Below are positions 44,142 to 52,885 of a stretch of DNA of 64,000 nucleotides, piece by piece. Source of the DNA: Stenotrophomonas maltophilia (GTDB taxonomy: Bacteria > Pseudomonadota > Gammaproteobacteria > Xanthomonadales > Xanthomonadaceae). Position 1 is the stretch's first letter. Each line of letters opens with the position of its first letter. The stretch covers positions 62,001-126,000 of the forward strand of contig NZ_CP037858.1 in NCBI RefSeq assembly GCF_006974125.1, read 5' to 3'. The notes beneath the pieces were generated by a model. The model was not told the origin of the DNA and ran no database searches. It was given only the letters and a program-made list of their open reading frames with translations. Made by a program: the position numbers and the translations under genes.

Positions 44142-45780
44142 TGGCCACCCAGCCCTTGACCACCTGGGCCACGCGCTTGGAGTCGGTCTTCACGGCTTCA
44201 CGCGCCATCCGCAGTCGTTCCTCATATGAATCCACCGGCAGGGCCAGTGCGTCTGGTCCGGCCAGGCTGGCCCGGTCGGCGCCCAGCGCCGGCAGCGGGG
44301 TGCCATCGTCATCCACCAGCTGCACGTCCGCGGTATGCGGTTCCAGTGCATGCTCGTCGTTCTTCTTGTTCTGGCCGGTGATGGCACGCAGCGCCGGGCG
44401 CAGCACGCCGAACAGCAGCGCCAGCACCACTACCGCGCCGAGCAGCATGCGGCCGGCATCGTGCACCCACGGCAGTTCCCACCAGGCCGGGCCTTCGACC
44501 GGCGTGGTATCCCGCACGAACGGGGCATTCATCACCGACACGGTATCGCCGCGCTCGGCGTTGAAGCCGACGGCCTGCTTCACCAGCGCCTCGACGCGGG
44601 TCAGTTCGGCGGCCGACAGCGGCTGCGGGGCAACCTTGCCGTTGGCACCGGCGCGCGGCACGTTGTCGACCAGCACCGCCACCGAGACGCGCTTGATGCG
44701 GCCGGCCGGTTGGCGGGTGTGCTGCAGGGTGCGGTCCAGCTCGTAGTTGCGGGTGGCGTTCTTGCTGCTTTCGGTCGGGGTCTGTGCGGTGGCCGGTGCG
44801 GCCTGCTGGCCCGGCGGGCTGTTGCTGGTCGCGCCCGGCACGCCCTGCGGGCCCGGGGTGCTGGTGGTGTTCTCGCTCATCTGCTCGCTGCGCAGCTTCT
44901 GCGGCTCGCCGTTATAGAGCTCGCGGGCTTCCTCGGTCACCGAGAAATCCATGTCCACGCTCACTTCCGGGTTGACCCGGCCAGGGCCGGTCATCGGTTC
45001 CAGCAGCTCGCGGATGCGCTGGTTGAACGAGGTTTCCTGGCGGCGCACCTGTTCGAACTGTGCAGCGTTGACCGCCGCCTCGCTGTTGGGGTCGGTGATG
45101 CTGAGCATGCGCCCGCTCTGGTCGACCACGGTGACCCGTTCCGGGGCGAGATCCGGGATGCTGGCCGCAACCATGTGCACGATGGCGTCCACCTGGCTGC
45201 GTTCCAGCTGCTGGCCGCCGCGCAGTTCCAGGGTCACCGAAGCACTGGCGACATCGCGCTGGCGGGTGAAGGCGCTGGGCTTGGGAATGGCCAGGTGCAC
45301 GCGCGAATCCCGCACCGGGCGCAGCGTGTTGATGGTGCGCGACAGCTCGGTTTCCAGCGCGTGCTGGTAGCGCGCGCTTTCCACGAACTGGCTGACGCCG
45401 AAGCCGGGGTCGCGCTCCATCAGCTCGAAGCCGAGCTTGCCGCTGTCGGTCAGGCCGGAGCCGGCCAGCTTCAGGCGGGCGTCGTGCAGGTTCTTTTCCG
45501 GCACGGTGATGCCGCCGGTGGCGGGATCGAGCGCGAACGGAATCTGTGCGGCGCGCAGCAGGTCGGTCGCTTCAGCGGTCGCCTTCTGGTCCAGGCCGGT
45601 ATACAGCGGGACCATGCCCGGCTTCTGCGACCAGAAGAACACGGACAGGCCTGCCGCCACCGCCACCGCGATCATCGCCATCAGGCCCAGCCGACGGGTG
45701 ATCTGCAGACTCTGCAGGCGGTCGAACCATTGCCCGGCCTTCTCGGCGTTCAGGCTGTCCTTGGAGAGCGTCAGTGCCAT
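44134..45780 (-). CDS. fliF: FliF, MS-ring protein
   Basis: This 548-residue protein has an N-terminal membrane helix (about 30-52) and ring-building domains (VPLYTGLDQKATAEATDLLRAAQIPF, VHLAIPKPSAFTRQRDVASASVTLEL). A disordered Ser/Pro-rich loop (about 310-340) and a second membrane helix (about 440-462) follow. The cytoplasmic tail binds FliG. It is the base on which the basal body and export gate assemble. It lies 13 bases after fliE. Confidence 0.97.
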   Translation of the reverse strand: MALTLSKDSLNAEKAGQWFDRLQSLQITRRLGLMAMIAVAVAAGLSVFFWSQKPGMVPLYTGLDQKATAEATDLLRAAQIPFALDPATGGITVPEKNLHDARLKLAGSGLTDSGKLGFELMERDPGFGVSQFVESARYQHALETELSRTINTLRPVRDSRVHLAIPKPSAFTRQRDVASASVTLELRGGQQLERSQVDAIVHMVAASIPDLAPERVTVVDQSGRMLSITDPNSEAAVNAAQFEQVRRQETSFNQRIRELLEPMTGPGRVNPEVSVDMDFSVTEEARELYNGEPQKLRSEQMSENTTSTPGPQGVPGATSNSPPGQQAAPATAQTPTESSKNATRNYELDRTLQHTRQPAGRIKRVSVAVLVDNVPRAGANGKVAPQPLSAAELTRVEALVKQAVGFNAERGDTVSVMNAPFVRDTTPVEGPAWWELPWVHDAGRMLLGAVVVLALLFGVLRPALRAITGQNKKNDEHALEPHTADVQLVDDDGTPLPALGADRASLAGPDALALPVDSYEERLRMAREAVKTDSKRVAQVVKGWVAND

Positions 45781-45793
45781 GCGTCAATGTTCC

Positions 45794-46159
45794 TTACAGC
45801 GGCATGTTCATCACGTCCTGATAAGCCTGGACGAGACGGTTGCGGACTTCCACGGTGGCGCGGAAGGCGATCTGGGACTGCTGCGAGGCGACCATCACCT
45901 TGGCCAGGTCGGCGCTGGGGTCGCCCATTTCGAAGGCCTTGGCGAGGGCGCCGGACTTCTGTTGTGCATCGTTGACGCCGGCAATCGCACCACGCAGGGT
46001 TTCGGTGAAGCTGGCCGGCTGGGCCTGCGGCGCGTCCAGCACCGTGCCCGGCAGGGCGTTGCTGCGCGGCGTTTCGCCCAGCGGGTTGAGCGCCGGCTGT
46101 CCCATCTGGGTCTGATAGGAGCGGATCTGCGAAAGGATCGAAGTGACGGAGTGGGACAT
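45794..46159 (-). CDS. fliE: FliE, MS-ring to rod junction protein
   Basis: This 121-residue protein has the conserved C-terminal half of FliE (SADLAKVMVASQQSQIAFRATVEVRNRLVQAYQDVMNM). The ATG at 46159 gives the usual family length; upstream in-frame codons cross the sigma54 promoter and a repeat and are rejected. It is the first gene of the fliEFGHIJK operon. Confidence 0.95.
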   Translation of the reverse strand: MSHSVTSILSQIRSYQTQMGQPALNPLGETPRSNALPGTVLDAPQAQPASFTETLRGAIAGVNDAQQKSGALAKAFEMGDPSADLAKVMVASQQSQIAFRATVEVRNRLVQAYQDVMNMPL

Positions 46160-46205
46160 CTGCAACGGTTCCAGAAACAGGGATGGGGTTGTCTGCTGGA
46201 GCCAG

Positions 46206-46221
46206 TGCAAGTGCCGTGCCG
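46206..46221 (-). promoter_or_regulatory. Sigma54 promoter of fliE-fliK
   Basis: The minus strand reads CGGCACG-GCAC-TTGCA: six of seven -24 positions and a perfect -12. It is 47 bases upstream of the fliE ATG. Confidence 0.87.
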
Positions 46222-46292
46222 AAACCGGTTTTCGATTCAGTGAAGTGAGGGTGTGGGGTGTGCTGGCAGGGCTGCGCCCTGCACCCGCCGAA

Positions 46293-46310
46293 TCAACGTC
46301 AACGTCAACG
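46293..46310. repeat. GTCAAC hexamer repeat (three units)
   Basis: Three tandem tcaacg units lie about 20 bases before the long hairpin. This mirrors the GGCAAC array next to the hairpin at 5444. Confidence 0.6.
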
Positions 46311-46328
46311 GCGTGGTATCCGTGGGGT

Positions 46329-46430
46329 GGCGGGGTGGGTCCGGTTACGGGGGACGCCGTAAACCCGTCCCTGGGGGCTTGGCCGCGGCATCCATGCCGC
46401 GGACACCCCCGCAACCGGACCCACCCCGCC
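46329..46430. repeat. Long hairpin element, copy 2
   Basis: The arms ggcggggtgggtccggtt and aaccggacccaccccgcc enclose the same core as 5461-5517. The arms differ in sequence from copy 1 yet remain perfectly complementary to each other. Confidence 0.85.
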
Positions 46431-46477
46431 TTCGACAGACCTCCGCGATCTGTCAGGACGGCATCCTGCTCTGGTGG

Positions 46478-46497
46478 GTGTCGACCTTGGTCGACAC
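46478..46497. repeat. Short intergenic hairpin (gtgtcgacc / ggtcgacac)
   Basis: Preceded by ctggtg, it matches the layout of the hairpin at 39461-39480 but with different arms. It lies 48 bases past the stop of the small secreted gene. Confidence 0.6.
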
Positions 46498-46545
46498 GCT
46501 CTGACCCCATTGGAGGCGCCATTTAACCGGCGTCGGTTTTCTGTC

Positions 46546-46962
46546 CTACGGCTGCAGGGCCCAGTGGCCGGAATTCTGGCGTTGGCGCGGTGCGATGGGG
46601 CCGTCGTGCTGGGTGTAGATGAAGCGGCCCTGGCGGTCGGTCTGGCAGGTCAGCAGCAGGGTGTAGCGGGCGGGGCCGGCGGGGTGGCTTTCGACCATCT
46701 CGATTTCCGCGATGTGCGGGGCCAGACGCTGGTAGCGGTATTCGCCGCCGATGCGGGTGTCGGTGCCGAGGATGTCCAGCACGTACTGGCTACCGGCGAA
46801 GCTGACCTGGACCATGCGCCCGGCGTTGGGGTTGTCGGGGGCGTACAGCGGGTCGCTGAGGTTGGTGAACTGGCGCTGGTCGAGCGTGGCGGGCAGGGTG
46901 CAGTGGGCGGCGGTGGCGAGTGCCGGGAACAGCAGGGCGGCGAGCAGGGTGATGCGTTGCAT
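46546..46962 (-). CDS. Small secreted protein of unknown function
   Basis: This is a 138-residue protein with a Sec signal peptide (MQRITLLAALLFPALATAA). The mature part is about 120 residues, contains two Cys (HCTLPATL, LLTCQTD) that may form a disulphide, and has Tyr/Arg-rich beta-strand-like stretches (GGEYRYQRLAPHIAEIEMVE). I do not recognise the family. It is separated from fleQ by about 200 bases with a terminator and from fliE by a repeat-filled gap, so it is probably its own transcription unit. A link to motility is not supported. Confidence 0.8.
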   Translation of the reverse strand: MQRITLLAALLFPALATAAHCTLPATLDQRQFTNLSDPLYAPDNPNAGRMVQVSFAGSQYVLDILGTDTRIGGEYRYQRLAPHIAEIEMVESHPAGPARYTLLLTCQTDRQGRFIYTQHDGPIAPRQRQNSGHWALQP

Positions 46963-47068
46963 GGTGGAGCCTCGTTAGGAGGTCCACTTCATCCTCCGGA
47001 ACGCGGCAACGTTGTCTGTAGGAATTTGTGCAAATGCGCGGCGTTGTCAGCGCGCGGCCACGGTCTCT

Positions 47069-47091
47069 ATCCACGCATGGCGTGGATCTAC
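47069..47091 (-). repeat. GTAG-headed REP (SMAG-type) after fleQ
   Basis: On the minus strand GTAG is followed by atccacg-ccatg-cgtggat, the same stem as at 32703-32725. Confidence 0.75.
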
Positions 47092-47102
47092 TATGGCCCC
47101 AC

Positions 47103-47133
47103 AAACACCAACGCCCGGGCAAGCCCAGGCGTT
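47103..47133 (-). terminator. Terminator of fleQ
   Basis: A stem, AACGCCTGGGC / GCCCGGGCGTT with one mismatch, is followed on the minus strand by GGTGTTTG. It starts 28 bases after the fleQ stop. Confidence 0.65.
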
Positions 47134-47161
47134 CGTGCCCCCTTCATGCTGGTGACGCGCG

Positions 47162-48667
47162 TCAGCCGGCCAGTTCTGCCTGCTCGCGCTCGATGCCGTA
47201 CTTGCGCAGCTTTTCCACCGGGGTGGTGCGGCGCAGGCCGAGCAGCTGGGCGGCGTGGGCGACCACGCCCTGGGTGCGTTCCAGTGCTTCGTTTATCAGG
47301 CCCAGTTCGATGCTGGCCATGTGGTTGCGCAGGTCCATGCCCTCGTCGGGCAGTGCGGCCGGTGCCGCCGGGCGATTGACGGCGATGCCGTGCTCCAGCG
47401 CCGGCTGGTTACCGCTGCCGGGCGTGTGGAACGAGAAGCTGCGCAGGTCCAGTCGCTCTTCGCTGGCGGCGGGCTGTGCCGGTGCCGGCGCAGCGACGGC
47501 GGCCAGTGCCGCATCGCCACGGTAGCGGGCCGGCAGGTCCTGCACGCGTACCGAGCCACCCGGGTGCAGCACCGCCAGGCGCTCGACCAGGTTGGTCAGC
47601 TCGCGCACGTTGCCCGGCCATTCGTAGCCGGCCAGTGCCTGCAAGGCTTCCGGGGTGAAGCGCACTTCGCCACGGCCGGTGCGGGCCAGCTGCGCGGCGA
47701 TGGTCTCCACCAGTGCCGGCAGGTCCTCGCGACGCTCGCGCAACGCGGGCACTTCAATCGGGAACACGTTCAGGCGGTAGAACAGATCCTCGCGGAACTT
47801 GCCTTCGGCGATGCGCGTTTCCAGATCGCGGTGGGTCGCGGCCACCACGCGCACGTTGCAGCGGATGGTCTGGTTGCCACCCACGCGCTCGAAACTGCGC
47901 TCCTGCAGCACGCGCAGCAGCTTCACCTGCATCGGCAGGCTCATGTCGCCGATTTCGTCGAGCAGCAGGGTGCCGCCCTCGGCCATTTCGAAACGTCCCT
48001 TGCGGGCGGTCAGTGCGCCGGTGAAGGCACCCTTTTCGTGGCCGAACAGTTCGCTTTCCAGCAGGTCGGCCGGAATGGCGCCGCAGTTGATCGCCACGAA
48101 CGGGCCGTCACGACGCGGCGAGCGCTGATGGATTGCACGCGATACCACTTCCTTGCCGGTACCGGATTCACCCAGCACCAGCACGGTGGTATCGAATGCG
48201 GCCACCTGCTCGATCATGGTGCGCAACGCAGTCACCGCCGCGCCGTTGCCGGTCGGGCCTTGATCCTGCGCGGCGCCGGCCTGGTGCTCGGCGTCCAGGC
48301 GCTTGAGGCTGGCGCGGCGCAGAAGGGCTTCCATCTGCGCGTGGCGCAGTGGTGTTTCAAGCGGCCAGATATTGGCTTCGTGCAGGCCGTGCTGCTGCGC
48401 GAATGCAGAGGCATCACCATCGGCCAGCAGCACCGGCGGTGGCAAGCTGCTGCCGCCCAGCCAGTTGTAGAGTGCAGTGCTGGCCGCGTTGTCGTCCAAG
48501 CAGCCGACGATCACCGCCATCCAATCGTTCTGGCGCTGCCGGCCCAGATCGAAGTCGGCCGCGTCGGAGACCCAGCGCGGGTTGAAGTCCATGAATTCCA
48601 GCAGGGCAACGGTGTGCTCTGCACGCACGGCGTCGTTGTCCAGCACCAGGATGCGCGATTCGCTCAC
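47162..48667 (-). CDS. fleQ: FleQ-type sigma54-dependent master regulator of flagellar genes
   Basis: This 501-residue enhancer-binding protein has an N-terminal receiver-like (REC) domain (about 5-120). Where a phosphorylatable Asp would stand, the strand reads AVIVGC, so it is not a normal phospho-switch, as in Pseudomonas FleQ. The AAA+ domain (about 140-375) has Walker A GESGTGKE (166-173) and the sigma54-contact loop GAFTGA (213-218). It also has Walker [12 protein letters not shown] and an arginine-finger region. The C-terminal Fis-type helix-turn-helix reads [26 protein letters not shown]. FleQ homologues bind cyclic-di-GMP. It overlaps vemR by 4 bases. Confidence 0.94.
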   Translation of the reverse strand: MSESRILVLDNDAVRAEHTVALLEFMDFNPRWVSDAADFDLGRQRQNDWMAVIVGCLDDNAASTALYNWLGGSSLPPPVLLADGDASAFAQQHGLHEANIWPLETPLRHAQMEALLRRASLKRLDAEHQAGAAQDQGPTGNGAAVTALRTMIEQVAAFDTTVLVLGESGTGKEVVSRAIHQRSPRRDGPFVAINCGAIPADLLESELFGHEKGAFTGALTARKGRFEMAEGGTLLLDEIGDMSLPMQVKLLRVLQERSFERVGGNQTIRCNVRVVAATHRDLETRIAEGKFREDLFYRLNVFPIEVPALRERREDLPALVETIAAQLARTGRGEVRFTPEALQALAGYEWPGNVRELTNLVERLAVLHPGGSVRVQDLPARYRGDAALAAVAAPAPAQPAASEERLDLRSFSFHTPGSGNQPALEHGIAVNRPAAPAALPDEGMDLRNHMASIELGLINEALERTQGVVAHAAQLLGLRRTTPVEKLRKYGIEREQAELAG

Positions 48668-49041
48668 GACTGTTCCTCCCTGAGGCCTTCCAGGATCGGC
48701 ATGACTTCCTGGATGTAGGACAGCTTGCTGACGAAATTGTCGGCACCGGCACGCAGTGCATGCTCGCGGTGCTCGGCATCGTCGAAGTGGCTGGCGATCA
48801 CGATGTACGGTGCATCGTCCTGCGACTTGATCAGGCGGGTGGCCTGCAGGCCACCCATCTCCGGCATTGCCAGATCCATCAATACGACCTGCGGGCGCAG
48901 CGTTTCCGAACGCTCGATCGCTTCCAGGCCGTTGCCGGCGCTGCCGACGATCTGCAGCCAGTCGATCTTGCGGAAGTGGCGCATCGCCGCATTGATGAAG
49001 CCCTCGTGGTCATCGACCAGCAGGACCGTGAGCTTGTTCAT
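48664..49041 (-). CDS. vemR: VemR-type single-domain response regulator
   Basis: This 125-residue receiver has the acidic pair in [10 protein letters not shown], the phosphorylated Asp56 in [13 protein letters not shown] and Lys in [11 protein letters not shown]. An AAGGA ribosome site is 8 bases before the ATG at 49041. It touches the alternative ATG 9 bases upstream, so 49041 is the likely start. The order rpoN2-vemR-fleQ is that of Xanthomonas campestris, where VemR acts with FleQ on motility, exopolysaccharide and virulence. It overlaps fleQ by ATGA and follows rpoN2 by 14 bases. Confidence 0.88.
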   Translation of the reverse strand: MNKLTVLLVDDHEGFINAAMRHFRKIDWLQIVGSAGNGLEAIERSETLRPQVVLMDLAMPEMGGLQATRLIKSQDDAPYIVIASHFDDAEHREHALRAGADNFVSKLSYIQEVMPILEGLREEQS

Positions 49042-49055
49042 GTCCAACATCCTTT

Positions 49056-50465
49056 TCAGCCCACCCGGGCCAACAGCGGTTGCCTGGCGCCGAGCCGGCG
49101 CCGTTCACGGGCCGGGGCGATGTCCAGTTGTTCTCGGTATTTTGCGACGGTTCGGCGGGCAATGTTCACCCCCTGGCGCGACAGCAGGCCGGCGATGGCC
49201 TCGTCGGCCAGCGGCCGACCGGCCGGTTCGGCGTCGATCAGGCGACGGACCATGGCCTTCACGGCCTGGCCGGAGACGCTGGCGCCCTCCAGGCGCACGG
49301 CGAAGAAGTGCTTCAGTTCGAAGGTGCCGCGCGGGGTCTGCAGGAACTTGCCGGTGGTGATGCGCGAAACGGTGGATTCGTGCATGCCGATTTCTTCGGC
49401 CACTTCCTTCAGGGTCAACGGCGCCATGGCTTCCTCGCCACGCACCAGGAACGCGGCCTGGCGCTCGACGATCACCCGCGCGGTGCGCAGCAGGGTGTCG
49501 TAGCGCATCGACAGGCCGCGGCTGAACCAGCGCGCTTCCTGCAGCATTTCGCGCAGTGCCGGGGCGGCCTCGCTGGTCTCTGCCAGGGCCTGTTCGTACT
49601 GGCTGTTGATGGAGACGCGGCGGCTGGTCGTCGGGTTCAATGCCACCTTCCACTGGCCATCGGCGTGCCAGGCGACCACGTCCGGAACCACAACGGCATT
49701 GCGTTCCGGCAGCAGGCTGTCGCCCGGGCGTGGCTGCAGCGACAGGATCAGGCGTACCGCTTCGCGCACGTCGTCGATTTCGGCGTCGTGCTGGCGGGCG
49801 AGGGCGGGGTAATCATGTGCGGCAAGCGCATCGAGCGCGCCGTCCAGGATGCGCGTGGCCAGGTGGCGGGCAGGTACCACGCCGTGCAGGCTGCGCAGCT
49901 GCGCCTGCAGGCCCTCGCGCAGGTCCTGCGCGGCCATGCCGGCCGGTTCACCGTGCAGCAGCTGCTGGCGGATGGCTTCGACGCCGTCGGCAGCGATGTC
50001 GAACTGGGCGCTGGCCAGCAACTGCAGCTGGTCCAGCGGTGCCTGCAGGTAGCCGGCCTCGTCGCAGTGATCGAGCCAGAATGCTGCGACAGCTAGCTGG
50101 CGATCGTCCATGTCCAGCGACAGGCGCTGCAGCACGCGCAGCTGCGGGTCGGTCGATTCGCCGGCGGCGATGCGCGCCATGCGATCATCGTCGCCGTCCT
50201 GCCAGCTGGTACCGGCCACGTCCCACATCGAGGACTCCGGGAGCTCATCGAACGCAGCCGTCTCCAGCGTGGTGGCGGCGACCTCGGTGGCATCGGCGGC
50301 CGGCGCTTCGGCCTCTTCGATCTCCAGCAGCGGGTTGGAGTCCAGCAGTCGCTGGATTTCCTGTTCCAGGTGCAGGCCATCGAGCTGCAGCAGCCGGATC
50401 GACTGCAGCAGCTGCGGGGTGAGGTGAAGTTGTTGGCCCAGCTGGGTCGAGAGTGCAGCCTTCAT
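49056..50465 (-). CDS. rpoN2: RpoN (sigma54), flagellar-locus copy
   Basis: This 469-residue protein starts with the Gln/Leu-rich activator-interaction region (LSTQLGQQLHLTPQLLQSIRLLQLDG). It then has an acidic stretch, the core-binding domain and the DNA-binding part with the helix-turn-helix LKEVAEEIGMHESTVSRIT. The RpoN box reads ARRTVAKYRE, one residue off consensus. It reads the -24/-12 sites seen upstream of flhB, fliE, fliL and fliD, and needs FleQ-type activation. Xanthomonadaceae usually have a second rpoN near the PTS genes; whether that is true here is outside the window. It has a 285-base upstream gap. Confidence 0.94.
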   Translation of the reverse strand: MKAALSTQLGQQLHLTPQLLQSIRLLQLDGLHLEQEIQRLLDSNPLLEIEEAEAPAADATEVAATTLETAAFDELPESSMWDVAGTSWQDGDDDRMARIAAGESTDPQLRVLQRLSLDMDDRQLAVAAFWLDHCDEAGYLQAPLDQLQLLASAQFDIAADGVEAIRQQLLHGEPAGMAAQDLREGLQAQLRSLHGVVPARHLATRILDGALDALAAHDYPALARQHDAEIDDVREAVRLILSLQPRPGDSLLPERNAVVVPDVVAWHADGQWKVALNPTTSRRVSINSQYEQALAETSEAAPALREMLQEARWFSRGLSMRYDTLLRTARVIVERQAAFLVRGEEAMAPLTLKEVAEEIGMHESTVSRITTGKFLQTPRGTFELKHFFAVRLEGASVSGQAVKAMVRRLIDAEPAGRPLADEAIAGLLSRQGVNIARRTVAKYREQLDIAPARERRRLGARQPLLARVG

Positions 50466-50750
50466 CGTGGTTCCCCGGCACCGCTCCCCGGCGCCTTGTG
50501 GAACGCATCTTGCTTTTGATCCGGCGAGGGCGGAATCAGGGGGTTCCTGAGGGGCTTCGTGAATGTCCTGACAGGGTGTGGGGGAATTCCCTACATTGAC
50601 GCGGAATGTTGACGATGATCGCCGCTAAGTTGCTGATTTCCGGTACGAGTGCAGGGTTGATCAGGCTGCGCCGTGTACGGATTCCTGTCGGGGCGTGTCA
50701 GGGTGACGGGAATTCGTCGCCGGTGCAGCGCTGACCTCATTCGCAGGCAA

Positions 50751-51389
50751 TCACTCCAGCTCGTGCTGGTGGCGCGCAGCCAGCAGCAGCAGATCGTTGG
50801 CGCGACGGCAGCCCAGTGATTCCATCATGCGTGCGCGGTGGGTTTCCACCGTCTTGACGCTGATGCCGAGGTCGGCGGCAATTTCCTTGTTGCTCTCGCC
50901 CTTGCCGATGCGGCGCAGGATCTCGCGTTGGCGTGGCGACAGTGCGGCGATGCCGGTGGGTTTCTCGCGGCCGAGCATCGGTGCCAGCATCTTGGCGGAG
51001 ATCTGCGGGCTCAGGAACACCTGGCCAGCATGCGCCGCACGCAGCGCCAGTTCCAGTTCCTGCGGCGCCGCGTCCTTGACCACGAACCCGACCGCGCCGC
51101 GGTCAAGTGCATCGCGCACGTGCGCGGCATCGTCATGCATGGTCATCATCACAACCCGGGTACCGGGCGCGCGCAGCCGGATATCGCTGAGCGCTTCCAG
51201 GCCCGTACGGCCCGGCAGTGACAGGTCCATCAGCACCACGTCCGGTGCGTGCTGCAGGGCCAGCTGCAGCGCCTGCTCGGCGTTGCTGGCCTCCGCCACC
51301 AGCTGCACGTCGGCAAACCCCTGCAGAAGCCGCGCCAGGCCGGCGCGGACCAGGGTGTGATCGTCGACGATGAGAACTCGCACAGGCAC
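50751..51389 (-). CDS. NarL/FixJ-family response regulator
   Basis: This protein of about 212 residues has a receiver domain (VRVLIVDDHTLVRAG, Asp in VVLMDLSLPG, Lys in FVVKDAAP) and a LuxR-type helix-turn-helix (LSPRQREILRRIGKGESNKEIAADLGISVKTVETHRA). The GTG at 51389 has a GGA ribosome site 8 bases upstream. GTG codons at 51416 and 51383 are alternatives. It is 86 bases downstream of the PilZ-like gene and has no sensor kinase beside it. Its target is unknown; the position suggests control of surface or motility genes. Confidence 0.9.
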   Translation of the reverse strand: MPVRVLIVDDHTLVRAGLARLLQGFADVQLVAEASNAEQALQLALQHAPDVVLMDLSLPGRTGLEALSDIRLRAPGTRVVMMTMHDDAAHVRDALDRGAVGFVVKDAAPQELELALRAAHAGQVFLSPQISAKMLAPMLGREKPTGIAALSPRQREILRRIGKGESNKEIAADLGISVKTVETHRARMMESLGCRRANDLLLLAARHQHELE

Positions 51390-51475
51390 GCAGCAGGTCC
51401 GTGTAGGGGAGTCCACCTTAACTTAGCTGAACGGGCGCGCCAAGGCTTGCCCGCCAAGCGTGATGGTGGCAGGTT

Positions 51476-52054
51476 TCAGCGCGCCCGGCGTGCCTCGGCC
51501 ACCTGGCGTCGGTGGAGGCGGAACAGGTGGCGTTCCATGGCCATTTCCAGGCCGTCGCCAAGGCGCTGGAAGCGCAGCCACAGGTAGTGGCCGCCGCCGC
51601 CATCGGCCGCTTCGGCAATCACTTCCACCGGCAGGTCGATATGGTCGGGCAGCCAGTCGCTGGGCTGCAGGCGCACCAGGCCTGCCTGGCCGGGGCTGGC
51701 GCCACTGCGCGGGCCCAGTTGCAGGCGTATCCCACGACGCGACCAGCGCACCGGGCGCAGGGTCAGTTCCTGGCCCTGCTGGCGGACCAGTCGGCCAAGC
51801 AACACCATCGCCAGATCCAGCTTCGCCTCCAGCCGCTGCAATTGCAGGCTGGCTTCATTGCGGTCGTCATGCTCGTCAACGCGGCTGTCTTCAACCAGGG
51901 CCAGGCTGCGCAGCAGGCCCTCGGCACTGCCGGTACGGCCGGCGCCACTGCCTGCCTGGAATTCGGCGGGTAGTGCAAGCTCGCAGCTGAGCGTTTCGTC
52001 GAACAGCTCGCTTTCGGCGGGATGGTGCAGCGACGTTGTCGGCAGTTGGGTCAT
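51476..52054 (-). CDS. PilZ-like protein without canonical cyclic-di-GMP motifs
   Basis: This is a 192-residue protein. The N-terminal half has a helical stretch (SRVDEHDDRNEASLQLQRLEAKLDLAMVLLGRLVRQ). The C-terminal half has the strand pattern of a PilZ barrel (LRPVRWSRRGIRLQL ... GLVRLQPSDWLPDHIDLPVEVIAEA ... HYLWLRFQRLG). The DxSxxG motif is replaced by RWSRRG and no clean RxxxR is present, so cyclic-di-GMP binding is doubtful. It overlaps the fliT-like gene by 4 bases and so is cotranslated with fliS. An atypical PilZ next to fliS is seen in Xanthomonas-type flagellar loci. Its role is probably motor- or export-related. Confidence 0.75.
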   Translation of the reverse strand: MTQLPTTSLHHPAESELFDETLSCELALPAEFQAGSGAGRTGSAEGLLRSLALVEDSRVDEHDDRNEASLQLQRLEAKLDLAMVLLGRLVRQQGQELTLRPVRWSRRGIRLQLGPRSGASPGQAGLVRLQPSDWLPDHIDLPVEVIAEAADGGGGHYLWLRFQRLGDGLEMAMERHLFRLHRRQVAEARRAR

Positions 52055-52344
52055 GCCAGCGATTCTGCCTGCAGGTAGGCATGCGCCGCGCGAAGAGAGC
52101 GTTGGCCGTCATTCATCAGTGCAGCCACTGCATCGCGGCGCTGGCGCAGCAGGCCCAGCAGGTTCTGCTGGCGCTCGAACAGCGCACTGAGGGGGGCGTG
52201 GTCGTCCACGGTCAGCGGCTGGCTGAGCAGGGCATGCAGCGTGCTGTCGTGGCCATCGAGCAGGCTGTCGGCCTGGTCGAGCGCATCTTCGCCCAGGGCC
52301 TTTTCGAAGGCGTCCAGCTGGGCGTGCAGTTCGTGCAGGCTCAT
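52051..52344 (-). CDS. fliT: FliT-like flagellar chaperone candidate
   Basis: This 97-residue helical protein (LHELHAQLDAFEKALGEDALDQAD ... LFERQQNLLGLLRQRRDAVAALM) has the size and helix-turn-helix-like coiled-coil pattern of FliT. It follows fliS with a 4-base overlap. FliT binds FliD and, in enterics, FlhDC. The sequence is too diverged to be sure, and position is the main evidence. Confidence 0.65.
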   Translation of the reverse strand: MSLHELHAQLDAFEKALGEDALDQADSLLDGHDSTLHALLSQPLTVDDHAPLSALFERQQNLLGLLRQRRDAVAALMNDGQRSLRAAHAYLQAESLA

Positions 52345-52757
52345 GGTGCCACCGCGGCCGGGCGGCGCTGTTCCATCGGGATTGCATTCCAGGCGCTGTC
52401 GATCTCGCCCAGCAGCTGCAGGGATTCGTCGAGGGCGGCACGGTCGTTGTGCAGGTTGGCCTCGGTCAGGCGCTGCAGCACGTAGTCGTAGAGCGCCGAC
52501 AGATTTCCGGCGATTTCACCGCCGGCCTCATGATCCAGCGAGCCATTGAGGTGGCCGACGATCGCGCAGACCTCACCGATCGCCTTGCCCTTGCCGGCCT
52601 GGTCGCCACGCTCGAGGCTGGCCAGGGCGCGCCGCACGCGCTCCAGCGCGCCGGCCAGCAGCATCGCCACCAGCTTGTGCGGATCGGCGTCGGCAACCGC
52701 ACTGGTCACTCCCACCTGGCGGTACTGCTCGGCATATTGACGGCTGGAACCGTACAT
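52341..52757 (-). CDS. fliS: FliS, flagellin export chaperone
   Basis: This 138-residue protein has the FliS signature near the N-terminus (YAEQYRQVGVTSAVADADPHKLVAMLLAGALERVRRA). A helical bundle follows (GHLNGSLDHEAGGEIAGNLSALYDYVLQRL). It binds the flagellin C-terminus and carries it to FlhA. A sigma28-like promoter lies 84 bases upstream. It heads the fliS-fliT-pilZ run, with NarL further on. Confidence 0.94.
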   Translation of the reverse strand: MYGSSRQYAEQYRQVGVTSAVADADPHKLVAMLLAGALERVRRALASLERGDQAGKGKAIGEVCAIVGHLNGSLDHEAGGEIAGNLSALYDYVLQRLTEANLHNDRAALDESLQLLGEIDSAWNAIPMEQRRPAAVAP

Positions 52758-52840
52758 TCGTGATTCTCCTTGCGCTGGGTGCCGCCGGCAGGTCGTGGGG
52801 ACCGTTGCCGGCGGTGCGGCGTTGATTGCTGTTGCGTCCG

Positions 52841-52868
52841 TTATCGGTGCGTTGCACGCCAAACTTGA
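52841..52868 (-). promoter_or_regulatory. Sigma28-like promoter of fliS
   Basis: The minus strand reads TCAAGTTT-N12-ACCGATAA. Both boxes are near consensus, but the spacer is 12, one longer than usual. It is 84 bases upstream of the fliS ATG. Confidence 0.6.
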
Positions 52869-52885
52869 GCGTTGTACGCCGTCCT

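Larger units (their letters stand above)
46160..46545. other. 386-base intergenic region between the small secreted gene and fliE
   Basis: No gene is seen. It holds the fliE sigma54 promoter (46206-46221), three GTCAAC units (46293-46310), a long hairpin element (46329-46430) and a short hairpin (46478-46497). Confidence 0.8.
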
